In this document: positions 1-11,073 of the stretch, in pieces
How the letters are laid out: every line of letters starts with the position of its first letter
Position numbering within the stretch: position 1 is the stretch's first letter
Assembly (NCBI GenBank): GCA_039720395.1
Contig: CM077827.1
Location: 8,533,991-8,597,990, forward strand
DNA length: 64,000 nucleotides
DNA from: Liquidambar formosana
Lineage: Eukaryota; Streptophyta; Magnoliopsida; Saxifragales; Altingiaceae
Reading direction: 5' to 3'
Translations under genes and position numbers: made by a program
Notes under the pieces: model-generated
The model's input: the letters and a program-made list of their open reading frames with translations, nothing else
Databases searched by the model: none
What the model was told of the DNA's origin: nothing

Positions 1-56
1 CACACACACACACACACACACACCCCCCCCCCCCCAAAAAAAAAAAAAAAAAAAAG
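1..56. repeat. (CA)n / poly-C / poly-A simple repeat
   Basis: An (CA)11 run is followed by about 13 C and then about 20 A. It is low-complexity DNA at the window edge; the C and A tracts could be partly affected by sequencing error. Confidence 0.9.
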
Positions 57-902
57 AAAAAAAGAAGGGGGAAAATGACAAAACAGTGGGTCAAAACAAA
101 AATAATCCTTAAATGAGGGTTAAAACTCTCATATTTCTTTTAAAGTGGTAATAATAAATTTTAATTCCAAAAAGAGGGGATTTAAGATCAAATGTCCATT
201 ATACTATTTTAATAAAATATATATTTTTTTTACCCCACCCAAATCCTATAAGTCTGTTTTCCTCTCTCCTTATTAAATAAAATTTAACTAACATTTCTTC
301 TCTGTGTTGAAAAAAATAAAATAAAAAAAATAAAAAAAAAATAAAGAAGAAAGAAAGAAGTGGATCTCTATTTTATTTTATCTTTTGGTTGTTGCTTATT
401 GAAAAGCATGATTTAAATTTAATTCACATATCTAGCCATTGGAAAAAAATAAAAAATATATATAAAACTTTCCAAACCCAAATGTGTAGATTATTATTCT
501 AATTGAAAAATATATATATGAGTGTTTTTATTTAATTATGTTTTGAGACTTTCATATTAGGAGAGAAGATAGTGTTTAATGTGAGAAAGGTATTTAGGTT
601 GTAGGATAAAGAAAAATGAAATAAAAAAGTAAAGAGGATAAAATGGTTATTATAAAATGGCAAAGGGTAGATCCTCTCTTTTGGTGATTAAGGTTCATTA
701 TCATTTTGAATTTAATAAGAAACATTTGACCCTTTATTTGAAATTACTTTTAATTTCACCCACTATTTGGTCATTCTCCCATTTTTTTTTTTTTTTTTTT
801 TGAAACTCCTAATTATGTCACTAAGTTTTAGGACAAAATCTCTCCTTTTATATACTTCCTATTAAATCTCTAATTTTGATTAAATGGTAAAAAATTTCCA
901 AA
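57..902. other. AT-rich intergenic DNA with two paralogous patches
   Basis: No gene is visible. About 130-430 matches the reverse complement of about 39780-40050, sharing the 'TGGACATTTGA' / 'TCAAATGTCCA' words and the downstream T-rich block. About 810-902 matches 57369-57455 directly ('ACTTCCTATTAAATCTCTAA'). This suggests that the DNA left of locus 0 is the distal upstream end of another array unit. The rest is A/T tracts. Confidence 0.6.
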
Positions 903-1377
903 TCTATACTACTTATAAAAGGTTGAATCTTAGAAAAACTTTTGAACAACCAATATACCCTTATTTTATTAAAAAAAAAATACATATCTACATTTCCTTT
1001 AATTGAAATACATAGTAAACATTCTTATCATTTGGTAACAAATGAAAGTTAGATTTTAACTTAAACTCTTAACAAATTAAAATTATATTCTTATTCAAAT
1101 TCTTTTTCCTAGAGCAATGATCAAGTTGCATGATAATATATATGAGTGTAAACTCTTTAAATATTCCATTTTGTGAAGAAAAAAAAAAATTTTGAATGTA
1201 TATCTAAAGAGTTTTTAATCTTTTGTTGACAATTTTAATTATAAAAAAAAAATGTACTTTTGAATTTTAAACTTTATCTTTTATGAAAAAAAATAAAAAA
1301 TCTTTATGTATTTATTATTTTGTATAACTAATATTATTTAAAAATATTCACGTGCAACGCACGTGTGCTATATCTAG
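903..1377 (+). mobile_element. Non-autonomous Helitron, 475 bp
   Basis: The 5' end is TCTATACTACTTATAAAAGG, the usual plant Helitron start (TC). The 3' end is CTAG, preceded by a perfect 7-bp hairpin CACGTGC-AAC-GCACGTG and an 8-nt spacer. The element sits between A and T with no target duplication, as Helitrons do. The paralogous empty site is present near 57455 ('TTTCCAATTCCTAGAAAAAA'), which fixes both ends. No RepHel coding sequence is present, so it must be mobilised in trans. Confidence 0.88.
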
Positions 1378-2386
1378 TCCTACAAAAAAAATCAATATCT
1401 ATATCTATATTATTATTATTATTTACTTATAAAATAATAAAAGTCTATTTTTCCAAAAATTTCAAAAAAAAAAAAAAACTTTTCATTCACTAAAATAAGT
1501 TTAATAAAAATCTTAATGACAATATTACCCTCTTCTATATTTTAATGCTCTCCAAAAAATTGATAAATTCCATACAACCTCACAACCCTACGGCTCCCAA
1601 GTCACCAGCGCCTTCTCTTTCTCCCTGTTTTCTCCCCACTCCCAAGAAACCCTTCCCGTATCCAAGGGAAAGAAAAGGAAATCTGGCAGCTCTCATTGGG
1701 TTGGTTTCATTCTCCTAGGCTATGTTTGATTCTCGGAATCTACAAATTAAGGAAAGAAAAGGTAGGGGAAAAAAGGGATCGAAAAAGAAAAACAGCTGGT
1801 GTTTGGTTGATTAAGAAAAATCTGGGAGTTAACACGTCCGATTCCGCCTCAAACTAGATATTAAAGGAGATGACGCCTTTGGGTCTACGCACCGTCACAC
1901 CAACTGCTTTACCAGGGAGCAAAATCTTCATTGGCAACGAGAAGACCCAACTTAGATCGTCCACATACAGAGCATTTCACATGGATTTAAACGAGTTTAC
2001 TAAGTTAACACATCTGAATCCGCCTCAAACTAGACACTTTCTAGCTGGATGTGACTCGGCTCTGGTACCATAGGTGTTAAGTTCATAATAATGCATGAAA
2101 AAATTCACCAGCTTTTACTCGAAAATCTCGCCGATCAAAAGATCAGAGTAGGTGGCCCCTGCTTTTTAAGGTTCATGAAAAATTATGCATCCCTTCAGGA
2201 TGGCCGAGAAAAAGAATTAACGGGAGAAAACTGCTGCAGAAGTCACGTACGTACATATCTGCCTCTGCCTCGTCATATTAAGTTCTACCAAAGTAAGATG
2301 GTTTCCATCAGTTTTTTTTTCTATAGTAGTTGTGAGTTGTGACTCTTAACTTCTTCTTTCCTCTTTAAATGCTCTTGTCCTTTTTT
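1378..2386. other. Unclassified intergenic DNA
   Basis: There is no recognisable gene. It holds a GATA/ATT-rich stretch (about 1390-1440) and a C-rich, UTR-like stretch (1575-1660). A 17-bp motif TCCGCCTCAAACTAGA occurs twice (about 1846 and 2023). The last part contains a primer-binding-site-like word, GCTCTGGTACCA (2059-2070), without a matching LTR. Two small ORFs (1870-2073, 2091-2342) show no domain. Confidence 0.5.
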
Positions 2387-2961
2387 TTTTTTTTTTTTCG
2401 CTTTTTTTGCAATTTTGTTCAAAACTACTAAAGAGTGCAACCTTAGATAGTTTTAGTGATAGGCAATGTATCCTGAAGGTAGAATTTCTAATTAAGAGTC
2501 CATCTGCATCAAATATATATAGTAGAGAAATTACTATCTTGAAGATAGCGTCCTAGACGTGCCATGCCTAAAATTTCTTCTTTTACTACTTTGAGTTTAT
2601 GACATCAAAATTTTTATTACATTACATGGGCCAATCCTCATCTCTCAATTCAAAACCAAACCTATGTGGTCTGTTAACTGACCTAGAGTTGGGTTGAGCA
2701 TACCTCTAACATAAATTTTGGCTTTACTTGTTTATTAATTAATTATTTATTTATTTTTATGAATAGCACGCTATTTTAAAGGGCATAAAGTATTAAATTC
2801 AGATATGAATGTAGGAATGTAATTTTTGGCTTCCATTTTTTTCTATATATTTGAACATTTAGTTCGACTAATCTCTTGAAGTGAAGATAACACAGATAAG
2901 ATCACTACATATTCTGTGTAAGTTAATGCTCAAGATAAACTTGATTGGTAGTTTCAAGAGG
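2387..2961 (-). other. Locus 0 DUF247 intron, 3' part
   Basis: From about 2400 the DNA is collinear with 18690-19230 (locus A) and 45300-45950 (locus B). It belongs to the long intron between the two coding exons of the DUF247 unit. It begins beside a T tract at 2381-2398, where the similarity to locus A also starts. No coding signal is present. Confidence 0.75.
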
Positions 2962-2966
2962 GATTA

Positions 2967-3511
2967 TGACGTAGCGGAAAGCGCATGAAAGAAAAAGGGC
3001 ACCACCTTCTTCTTAGAAAAATACTCAAATCCACGAGCAATGAAGTAATACACTCGAATCCACAGGCAAAAGAGTAAAAACTCAGTAAAGAAATTCTCAT
3101 TGATCAAAGTTCTATTCTTGCCTATAGGGCTACAAGCCTATTTATAAAGAACTAAAGCTATGAAATAGAAATCCAAGTTTTACTAGCTAGAACAACTTAA
3201 ACTAATTAGGAAAAGGAAATAACAAATTATACTAAACCTAGGAAAACATGAAAATAGGAAAGGAATAAGCAAAATAAGAAAATAAGCAAATTAAGCAAAT
3301 CTAGTTATGAACTTAACTAGATTTGGCCTTCTTGGGTGCGACTTTTTTTATGATCTAACCCTTGTGTGTGACTTTTTCTCAAAATCTAGTTATGATGCTA
3401 ACTAGATTTAGATCATGCTAACTAGATTTGCCTAGCCTCAAAGAGAACTTTTGATTATCCAGCAATGGCCAATCGCAAAGGCGACTAGTCGGGATGACTT
3501 GTCCTACATTA
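2967..3511 (-). repeat. LTR of TR-GAG copy 1 (3' LTR in element sense)
   Basis: Begins TGACGTAG and ends CCTACATTA beside the polypurine tract; 545 bp. It is collinear with 4718-5239 and with 62013-62524. Confidence 0.85.
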
Positions 3512-4717
3512 GTCCCCTCCACTTGAAAACAACTCGCCCTCGAGTTTGTTGTATGTACTTGAAGTCTTCCATCCAAAACAAAAAGATATTTCGAGTACTT
3601 CAATTGCTTCATCCTTCTTTGAAATTTGTGCTCTGAAATATTTTTGACTTGAACCATTGTCTCTGTAGCCTTCATTTGATTAATGAGGTCGATTAAACAA
3701 GGACTAATAACAAAATTAAATTTCTCGACCCCAATAAAATCAATGTTTCGCAACCTTTAAATATTGGGAAGATCAATTGATAAATTATTAACTAGATGTT
3801 GTGATTGGATCTCTCCCAAAATTTTGATGAGCTCTTCCTTTGATGAAATTTCACAATTAATGGTCTCCCCTAAAGCTTCATGCTAAAAAGTTACTTCCTT
3901 TAGATCTTCAAACTTCTCACAATTTTCTTCTAATGGTGGTTGTACCTCATTAGGAATGACAACTACCTCCAGCTCTTGGGCTTCTACCACAATACTCTCA
4001 ATCGCCTCTTTTACACCAATTATGGACTCATCCTCTTCTTCAATAACCAAGTGAGCTTTTGGTTTTGGGTCTTCAAAATTTTTATGAACCTCTTGTTTTG
4101 GCGGTTGATTATGAAACTTCGTGGTCTAATCTCTCACACAATAATTACTACGCTCATAATCTTGATCTATATCTAATCCTTTATAATCATAAAGAGAATA
4201 TTTAGATACTATCATTCTTCTCATTCTAGGCCGTGAGTGAATACAAGATTTAACTTGTTGAGTTCTCAAAAATTGCAATTGATCCCACCACTTTGCAGCA
4301 CAAAATCTAAGCTTGAATGTAATAGCTTTTACCTTTTCCTCATCCGAGATCTTCACAAAGTCGAAAAATATCTCCAAACCAAATAACCAATAATAGTTTT
4401 CATTTGAAAATCCATTGAAATTAGGAATATCTCTAAGTTATTTAAATATCTAACAATTAGGAACGTGTCTACCAATAGGATGACCATGAGCCCCATCGTC
4501 GACGCAAACCTTATCATCCTCACGTAGCCTAATATCTTCATCGTTAACCTAGTAAGAGTTGCTTGTATTTCCCACAATGCTTGCTTGGCATTGCGTTGAA
4601 TCTTTGAAATTTTGACCCTAGTAAAGGCCTCTTCTCCACGTACACTACTGTCAAAAAAGTTGCCACCATAGCGTGCAATCGCCATCTAACCAGGATAAAG
4701 CCTGCTCTGATACCAAC
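3512..4717 (-). pseudogene. Degenerate gag of TR-GAG copy 1
   Basis: Fragments in several frames between 3418 and 4685 encode pieces of a Ty3/gypsy-type gag. The run around 4126-4377 contains 'FFDFVKISDEEKVKAITFKL' and 'AAKWWDQLQF', the core of the retrotransposon gag domain. The N-terminal piece (4353-4685) has 'KQALWEIQATLTRLTMK'. The better preserved copy at 62992-63828 keeps these blocks in one frame, so this copy has frameshifts and stops. No protease or zinc-knuckle motif is visible. It is unlikely to make a functional Gag. Confidence 0.8.
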
Positions 4718-5239
4718 TAACGTAGTGGAAAGTGTACGAAAGAAAAAGGGCACCGCCTTCTTCTTAGAAAAATACTCAAATCAACGAGCAATAAAGTAAC
4801 ACACTCATATCCACGAGCAAAAGAATAAAAACTTAGTAAAGAAATTCTTATTGATCAAAGTTCTATTTTTGCGCATAGGGTTACAAGCCTATTTATAAAG
4901 AGCTAAAGCTATGAAATAGAAATCCTAGTTCTACTAGAACAACTTAAACTAATTAGGAACAGGAAATAACAAATTATGTTAAATCCAGGAAAACATGAAA
5001 ATAGGAAAGGAATAAGCAAAATAAGCAAAAAATCAAATTAAGCAAATCTAACTAGATTTGGCCTTCTCGAGTCCGACTTTTTTTTATGATCTAACCCGTG
5101 TGCGACTTTTTCTCAAAATCTAGTTATGATGCTAACTAGATTTGGCTCATGCTAACTAGATTTGCTTAGCCAGAACTTTTGATGATCCAGCAATGGCCAA
5201 CCGCAAAGGTGACTAGTTTGGGTGACTTGTCCTACACCA
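4718..5239 (-). repeat. LTR of TR-GAG copy 1 (5' LTR in element sense)
   Basis: Begins TAACGTAG and ends CCTACACCA; 522 bp. It lies next to the primer binding site at about 4704-4716. It carries several substitutions and small indels against 2967-3511, so this insertion is much older than the copia or Tat insertions here. Confidence 0.85.
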
Positions 5240-5244
5240 GATTA

Positions 5245-5788
5245 AGAAATCAAATTCAAGATCTTTCACGTCTTGAAGCGTAAATCTCAAATACTACCAG
5301 TCCACCTCTTGAGGTTCTACATATGTTTGTTATTTGTATTTGATTTTTCAAAATTACCTAAATAGTTGCTGTGATCCGTTTCCTACTTCACGTGATCTGA
5401 CATTAATAAATTTACTAAAATATTTCTATGTCAAAATTGCATGAAATAATTTTCCTTCTTTTGGTCTAGTTTTGATACAAAATATATATATATCACGATT
5501 CAAATTTTCAGGGTGTGAAATGCTATATGAAGTAATACAGCATCTTATGTGTAGTACCAAAATAACAACACCTTATGTAACACTATATGTATGGACCAAA
5601 ACTCCCTCAATTTATTTAACAAATCTATATTGTTTACTAATGTGGGTTGGTGCTGTACGAAAAGTGCTTCGTATATATAGCACCACCGCACCTGCACCCG
5701 CCCTTTGCAGCGTAATATAAGTATTTTGCAATTGTGTGGCAAACATTAATTGGGACGCTGAAAGACAAAAGAAAAGAATTTATGGTAC
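5245..5788 (-). other. Locus 0 DUF247 intron, 5' part
   Basis: Continuation of the intron after the LTR insertion, collinear with 19233-19710 and 45960-46467. It ends at the splice donor GTACC (minus strand) of the first coding exon, at 5784-5788. Confidence 0.75.
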
Positions 5789-6283
5789 CTGGCGGTACAA
5801 TCGTAGGAGCTCAACAATGAAGCAAGCGTCAAGTAGCATCATCTGCACAAACTCATCGCTGCTCAAAGCATCAAATTTCTCCGTGTAGCATTTTCTGGTT
5901 CTCGTCTCCAATCCCTTCATGGCTTCTTTAAGGCCAACCAACGTCACATTGTCTACTCGCCAATCCTCCACTGAACTGTCAACGGTGTTGGTCTTGTGAG
6001 TCCTGGGGTCCAAGATGCCATCGAGCAGTCGCAATTTGTGTGCTTCCATGGCTTGCAACTTTGGATTGTTACGATGAAATGGGCCTATGGAGACAAGCTC
6101 TGGGATGAAGTTATCTTCATCAATTTTGCGCATGCTTGGCGGAACTCGGGATATACTACCTCTTTCGCTTTCGCCAGAGTTGTGAAGATGATCTTCCCGT
6201 AGATGATTGGGTATTTCAATGACCTGTTGCCGTGGGTGGGTCGAGCTTGATCCTTCCCCATGATTTCCAGTGATAGGTTCCAT
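5789..6283 (-). CDS. DUF247 (UPF0481-like) gene, locus 0, first coding exon only
   Basis: The exon gives 165 codons from ATG at 6283 to CGCCAG just before a GTACC donor. It matches exon 1 of locus A (510 nt) with a 5-codon shorter N-terminal segment. DUF247 (PF03140) hallmarks are visible: 'SISRVPPSMRKIDEDNFIPE', 'VSIGPFHRNNPKLQAMEAHK', 'FVQMMLLDACFIVELLRLYR'. DUF247 proteins are plant-specific, usually 400-550 residues with a C-terminal membrane segment, and mostly of unknown biochemical role. The second coding exon is not found in the window: to the left the intron is broken by a gag-only LTR element and ends at a T tract. Exon 2 may lie beyond the window or be lost. The frame is open, so I cannot say whether the gene is dead. 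Confidence 0.75.
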
Positions 6284-6609
6284 TAATTTTCCTGAAAAAG
6301 ATCAGCTAAGCTATATTTAGATTTAAATGCAAAGAGAGAAAAACCTCCCCTGAATTATATGATTTCAACATTGAGGATCGGATTTCACTCATAAACACCA
6401 ATTTTCTTCTCTAATACTCCATGTAAAAACTCCAAACCCTGGAGCTAGGACACAGAAAACAATGAGGTAAATAGTAATAACAACATGAAGTTAGAAATTG
6501 CGTACCAGATATGTGAAGAGCTTCTTCCACAATTCTAACCAAGTTCATAAGACGAAGAATCAACCCACAGGAAGCCTGTTTATGAAGCATGGGAGATGGC
6601 CATTATATA
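6284..6609 (-). promoter_or_regulatory. Locus 0 5'UTR intron, 5'UTR exon and TATA box
   Basis: On the minus strand a TATA box (TATATAA, + 6603-6609) precedes a non-coding exon ending in ATCTG at 6506. A donor GTACG follows, and an acceptor TTTTTCAG lies about 8 nt before the ATG. The same layout is seen at locus A (20229-20557), so it is conserved between paralogues. Confidence 0.65.
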
Positions 6610-6720
6610 TTCGTAACTTCCATTGTGATAATGTATATTTCATGTTTTAAAAAAGTAGACTTGTAGACCCAAGTCTTTTTTCATTTTTTTTCTGATAAAT
6701 CTACGAAGATCGATGTCAAA

Positions 6721-7308
6721 CTATGGGGCATTTCCTATTGTACGGTCATTGACTAAGTTATTTCAACAGTTATGGTAAAATATAACTTATTTCCACATAT
6801 ATGGTTAATCGTGGTGGGCTAACACGATTTTAGCTCATTTTATACACTCAGATCAACCTGTGTAAGTGTGCATATGAAGCCCAAAATCATGGTGGCCCAA
6901 CACGATTTTGGCCTATTTCTATACACCCCTCAGACCATATAGGGTGTATATGTGAAGCCCAAAATCATAGTGGCCCACCATGATTTTAGTGTAAAACGCT
7001 GTGTTTGGTATTCATTCCTCTTTCCCCCAAATTTTCAGATCTGAGATTTCATTCTCCACCCCCGCTCTCTCTCTCCTCTTTCCCTCCTCTCTCTCTCCCT
7101 CTCAATCCACGCACTGCCGGCGACAAGCTTCTCCCCCGTCGGCTGGACGGCGCTCCACCCTGCCAGTCGTTGGAATCCCCTATCTATCTCTCTCCCTCGT
7201 TGGCTGGACGGAGGTTTCGCGTTCTATCCTATCTTTCTCTTCCCCATCGACTCTCAGATCCACTCACCGGCGAGCATCTCCCCCGTCGGCGGGACGGCGC
7301 TCCGCTCC
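6721..7308. other. Insertion between two copies of the locus 0 promoter/first exon
   Basis: This roughly 590-bp block has no counterpart at loci A or B. It contains two or three imperfect copies of a unit around 'GAAGCCCAAAATCATGGTGG' with inverted 'CACGATTTT' words (6800-6990), which looks MITE-like. A CT-rich stretch with two copies of 'CCCCCGTCGGCTGGACGGCG'-like sequence follows (about 7130 and 7280). Short ORFs here overlap in two frames and look non-coding. Origin not recognised. Confidence 0.5.
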
Positions 7309-7580
7309 CTCCATGTAAAAACTCCAAACCCCAGCCAGATGGAGCTAGGACACAGAAAACAATAAGGTAAATAGTAATAACAACATGAAGTTAGAAAGAG
7401 CATACCAGATATGTGAAGAGCTTCTCGATCCCACAATTCTAACCAAGTTCATAAGAAGAAGAATCCACCCACAGGAAGCCTGTTTATGAAGCATGGGAGA
7501 TGGCCATTATATATTCATAACTTCCATTGTGATAATGTATATTTCATGTTTTAAAAAAGTAGACTTGAAGACCCAATTAT
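7309..7580 (-). repeat. Second copy of the DUF247 5'UTR exon and TATA box
   Basis: It repeats about 6418-6675 at high identity, starting 'TCCATGTAAAAACTCC'. It includes the donor (minus GTATG, + 7401-7405) and a TATA box (+ 7507-7513). Locus 0 therefore has two candidate promoters/first exons about 900 bp apart. Confidence 0.8.
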
Positions 7581-8468
7581 GCAAGCTATATTTTATCAAG
7601 TACTTAAAAGTAAATTTCGAAGACTCTGATTAGGTAGAGCAGTATTTCTAGAAACTAGTAATAACACGTGGGCTAATTTCGTCAATTATGCATGTGAGAA
7701 TAATTTCGTCAAACTATTAAAAATAATTTATATTTGTAAAAAGCCATTATCATCGAGTTTTGTTGTATTTTGGATTTTGAATCATTAGCACAAAGACATA
7801 AAAAATCAATAAAAATAAATAAATAAACATAAGGAGTGCGCGTTCTATGTACCTGGCAACTTCATAGCTTGTGGACAGAAAACTTAGTTAGAGCACACTT
7901 TTTTTTTTGGTGGTAATATCCCCATAAATCTCCAATTTATATCATTTTTGCTGGACCCTAATCTCAATTCATGTCTCCAACGTCTTTCTTTGTTTGTTTC
8001 ATTGGACGTGATTCAAACCTTAGGCCATCTCTCTAATTTTTTACTTTGGGTTACTGAAATCTCTAATTTTTTACCTTGGCTGTCTACAATTAGTGTTTTC
8101 GCTTTTTTGTTGCATATGCATGTACTGAATATCTGGAGATTCATCCAATTTATGTAGTTTGTTCATTTATTTATTTTTTACTTAAATTCATGCTGAGTGT
8201 AATACTGAAGTTAAAAATCTTTATCTAGTTCTTGAAAACGGAACCAATTTTTCGTGGATTTTCGTCTGTGTTACTAAATTTATTATGTTGGACAGGATCA
8301 CTTGTTACACATTGATTGATGTGTTCTCATCTTTGCGGGTTAGAGGCTTATATATACTTGAGCTGCAGTATTCTGTTTTGGTTTTGCATCACACTTTTTA
8401 TGAAACCAAGATTCTAATGTCCGCATAGGGTCGTAAAAAAGATGCACAACTTTTTCAAGTGCTTTTAT
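7581..8468. other. Upstream region of locus 0, array-unit DNA
   Basis: Non-coding. About 7585-7740 matches 21376-21620, and about 8180-8468 matches 21790-22055 ('TTTTCGTGGATTTTCGTCTG'). The part between is private to this unit. No gene seen. Confidence 0.65.
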
Positions 8469-8483
8469 ATGTTCAGGAAAGAT

Positions 8484-10071
8484 TTTTTTTTTTTTTTTTT
8501 GGTAAACTGGAATATATATAAAGAAATTAAGAGTTAGGTACATCACGGGGGTATAAAACTCCCCTACTATCCGCTTCCAACTGTAAATTAATCCAGGTAG
8601 GAGGATTATCCAAAAAAGTACAAACAAAATCAAACTCAGCTGCCTTCTTGGCCAAAATGTCTGCACACTGATTCCCTTCACGGAAGGTGTGTTGGATCTG
8701 CAACTCCTGGAAACGGGTCATGAGCAACCTGCAATCTGATATGATGGTGCTTAAAGGGTGAGTATCAGAAGCCTCACTGTTCATCAAAGCTATTGCACTT
8801 AAAGCATCCATATCAACATAAAGTTTGTTAATATTACACTTGAGAGTTAGATTCAAACCATCTCTAAGAGCCCATAGTTCGGCATCCACACTGGATGTGA
8901 TACCCAACTTGTGAACAAATCCCTTAACCCATCTCCCCAGGTGATCACGAATGAGCCCCCCTGCACTTGCCTTCCCTGGGTAGCCAATGGCTGAACCATC
9001 GATGTTTAGCTTGAATTCACCTCTGGCAGGAGGTTCCCATTTAACCATAACCTGTCTAGTTGTCCTTGGGGAAGTACACTTCCCAGAAATATAATAAATT
9101 CGGTGGCCTTAGCCAAAGTAGCATCACAGTTAACCTTAGGCAGTAACATAGTTTGCTCAAACACGAACTTATTCCTATTGTGCCATAAAGCTAAACAAGC
9201 AAAGGGAAATATAATATGGATAGGTAAATCCCGTCCTGGAGAAACGGTATGGGAACCCCAATGAAGGAGAAGCCATTCTTCAAGAGGTAAGTTTTGGTGA
9301 GAAAGGATCAGTGGATCCAGTAAAGTCCAAAATTCTTTAGCATAATCGCAACCCCTAAGAATATGGTCCACGGTTTCAGCCTCAAAGAAACAAATGGGGC
9401 ATGTATCAGCAGGAATGATATGCCTTCTATGCAAAACAGAATTACAAGGCAGTTTGTTATGGCAACAAAGCCAAAAGAAATGACGGATCCGAGGAAAAGT
9501 GTTAATCTGCCAGATTTTGCTCCACATCCCACTAAAAGGAATGTGGGTTGGGGAATTATCAGAGAGCATGTAAGCAGATTGAGTACAAAAACTACCATTT
9601 TTGGATCCAATCCAAGAGATGCAATCAGAACCACTAGCAAACTGCAAAATGGGAGGAGGGCCGAAAAGGTCTAAAATGTGTGGAGGTAACACAAATGACA
9701 ATTTGTTAAAACACCAGGTACCATTATCACTAATCGTATCATAAATTTTTAAAGAGGCTTCCCCCAAAAAAAGAGGTCCCTGAATGAGGTGTTTGATAAT
9801 GCCATTTACATTCCAGTGATCCTCCCAAAAATTAACAGCCCTCCCATCTTTAACATTCCATTTGGTGCCTTTATTAAACACCTCACGCCCCTTCCTAAGG
9901 CCTTGCCAAACACATGAACCTCTCCGACCTTTACAAGCGGAGTTGGTATTGTACCGCCTATATTTGGCCTTGATGGTGTGGGCCCAACCTTTATTTTCAT
10001 GAATGAGGTTCCAATTCAATTTGGCTAAGGAAGCTTTATTAGCAGCCTCAGTCTTTCTAACCCCTAGACCC
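8484..10071 (-). mobile_element. 5'-truncated L1 (LINE) retrotransposon, 1,588 bp
   Basis: The element ends in a poly-A tail (poly-T at about 8484-8501 on +). It is flanked by a 15-bp target duplication ATGTTCAGGAAAGAT (8469-8483 and 10072-10086). Locus A holds the empty site at about 22056-22070. Only the last part of ORF2 remains, which is the normal outcome of incomplete target-primed reverse transcription. No EN or RT domain is present. Confidence 0.93.
8527..10071 (-). pseudogene. L1 ORF2 C-terminus: zf-RVT and RNase H
   Basis: The upstream frame (10071 to 9006) carries the zf-RVT zinc-binding domain typical of plant L1 ORF2: 'MWSKIWQINTFPRIRHFFWL' then 'CPICFFEAETVDHILRGCDY'. The downstream frame (about 9048 to 8527) is a plant L1 RNase H (RVT_3): 'FKLNIDGSAIGYPGKASAGG', 'SVDAELWALRDGLNL', 'HTFREGNQCADILAKKA'. 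The conserved D (FNxDGS-like), E and D residues are visible. The two frames overlap, so one frameshift near 9040-9060 separates domains that are a single protein in active elements. Reverse transcriptase is lost with the 5' truncation. Not functional. Confidence 0.9.
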
Positions 10072-10096
10072 ATGTTCAGGAAAGATGAACATAGAA

Positions 10097-10876
10097 TTGG
10101 TGTCTATCTGACACTTATGACATGTATCTTGCGCGTGGAATGTTAAAAGTCAAGGACATCAAGCTGCAGCAAAGTCAAGAAGACTCAGTTCCTTCACGTT
10201 GTATAAGATATACAAGATCTGATGTGCCCACATGTGTTGACCTTTTTATTTAATAGCTTTTCATCTATCAGATCTATAGCCTTTCATCTATCAGATCCTA
10301 ATCCTAAAATTATGGGATTTGTCTGATACTTTTGCACCTCTATCATGGGTATATATTTGGTGTCTATCTGACGCTTATGACATGTATCTTGCGCGTGGAA
10401 TGTCAAAAGTCAAGGACATCAAGCTGCAGCAAAGTCAAGAAGACTCAGTTCCTTCACGTTGTATAAGATATACAAGATCTGATGTGCCCACATGTGTTGA
10501 CCTTTTTATTTAATAGCTTTTCATCTATCAGATCTATAGCCTTTCATCTATCAGATCCTAATCCTAAAATTATGGGATTTGTCTGATACTTTTGCACCTC
10601 TATCATGGGTATATATTTGGTGTCTATCTGACACTTATGACATGTATCTTGCGCGTGGAATGTTAAAAGTCAAGGACATCAAGTTGCAGCAAAGTCAAAA
10701 AGACTCAGCTCCTTCACGTTGTATAAGATATACAAGATCTGATGTGCCCACATGTGTTGACCTTTTTATTTAATAGCTTTTCATCTATAAGATCTATAGC
10801 CTTTCATCTATCAGATCCTAGTCCTAAAATTATGGGATTTGTCTGATACTTTTGCACCTCTATCATGTGTATATAT
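10097..10876. repeat. Tandem triplication, 3 x 260 bp
   Basis: Units at 10097-10356, 10357-10616 and 10617-10876 are exactly 260 bp apart with only a few substitutions each. Each unit holds an internal duplication of 'TTTCATCTATCAGATC'. Locus A has only a rearranged remnant of one unit (about 22080-22145). Short ORFs inside two of the units (10319-10513, 10579-10773) are just copies of each other. The downstream TATATATTT and AATGAAAAG words recall an LTR U3/R region, but no LTR boundary is clear. Confidence 0.93.
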
Positions 10877-11038
10877 TTCTACACCAATCAATGAAAAGTA
10901 ATGCAATTGGCATTCCAGATTTTTACATGGAAGGCTCAAGTCACAACTTTTTGGGTATTTTATTATATTTTGTCTCAGAATTTTTTGAGTAATTCATAAG
11001 TTTGTCTCAATAGGATAGTTAATCATAAATATTATCTG

Positions 11039-11073
<35 letters not shown>

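Larger units (their letters stand above)
2967..5239 (-). mobile_element. Gag-only LTR retrotransposon (TR-GAG type), copy 1
   Basis: This is a complete, non-autonomous LTR element of 2,273 bp inserted in the locus 0 intron. The target duplication GATTA flanks it (2962-2966 and 5240-5244), and locus A has the uninterrupted site ('GAGGGATTAAGAAATC', near 19228). LTRs are 2967-3511 and 4718-5239. Primer binding site TTGGTATCAGAGC (initiator Met-tRNA type) is read on the minus strand next to the right LTR, and polypurine tract GTGGAGGGGAC lies next to the left one. The interior holds only a decayed gag; protease, RT and integrase are absent. It matches the element class with LTRs and GAG but no pol. 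An intact relative must supply replication functions. Confidence 0.9.

Noticed and set aside
1870..2342. Two small ORFs and a primer-binding-site-like word (2059-2070)
   Set aside because: No domain and no matching LTR pair nearby; the ORFs are short and the DNA looks like a decayed fragment.
7001..7370. Overlapping 105- and 121-codon ORFs
   Set aside because: Both are low-complexity readings of a CT-rich block in two frames.
10319..10773. Two near-identical 64-codon ORFs
   Set aside because: They are the same segment of a 260-bp tandem repeat; there is no start context or family.
10097..10876. The regular repeat as a CRISPR array
   Set aside because: Plant nuclear DNA; the units are contiguous 260-bp copies without spacers.
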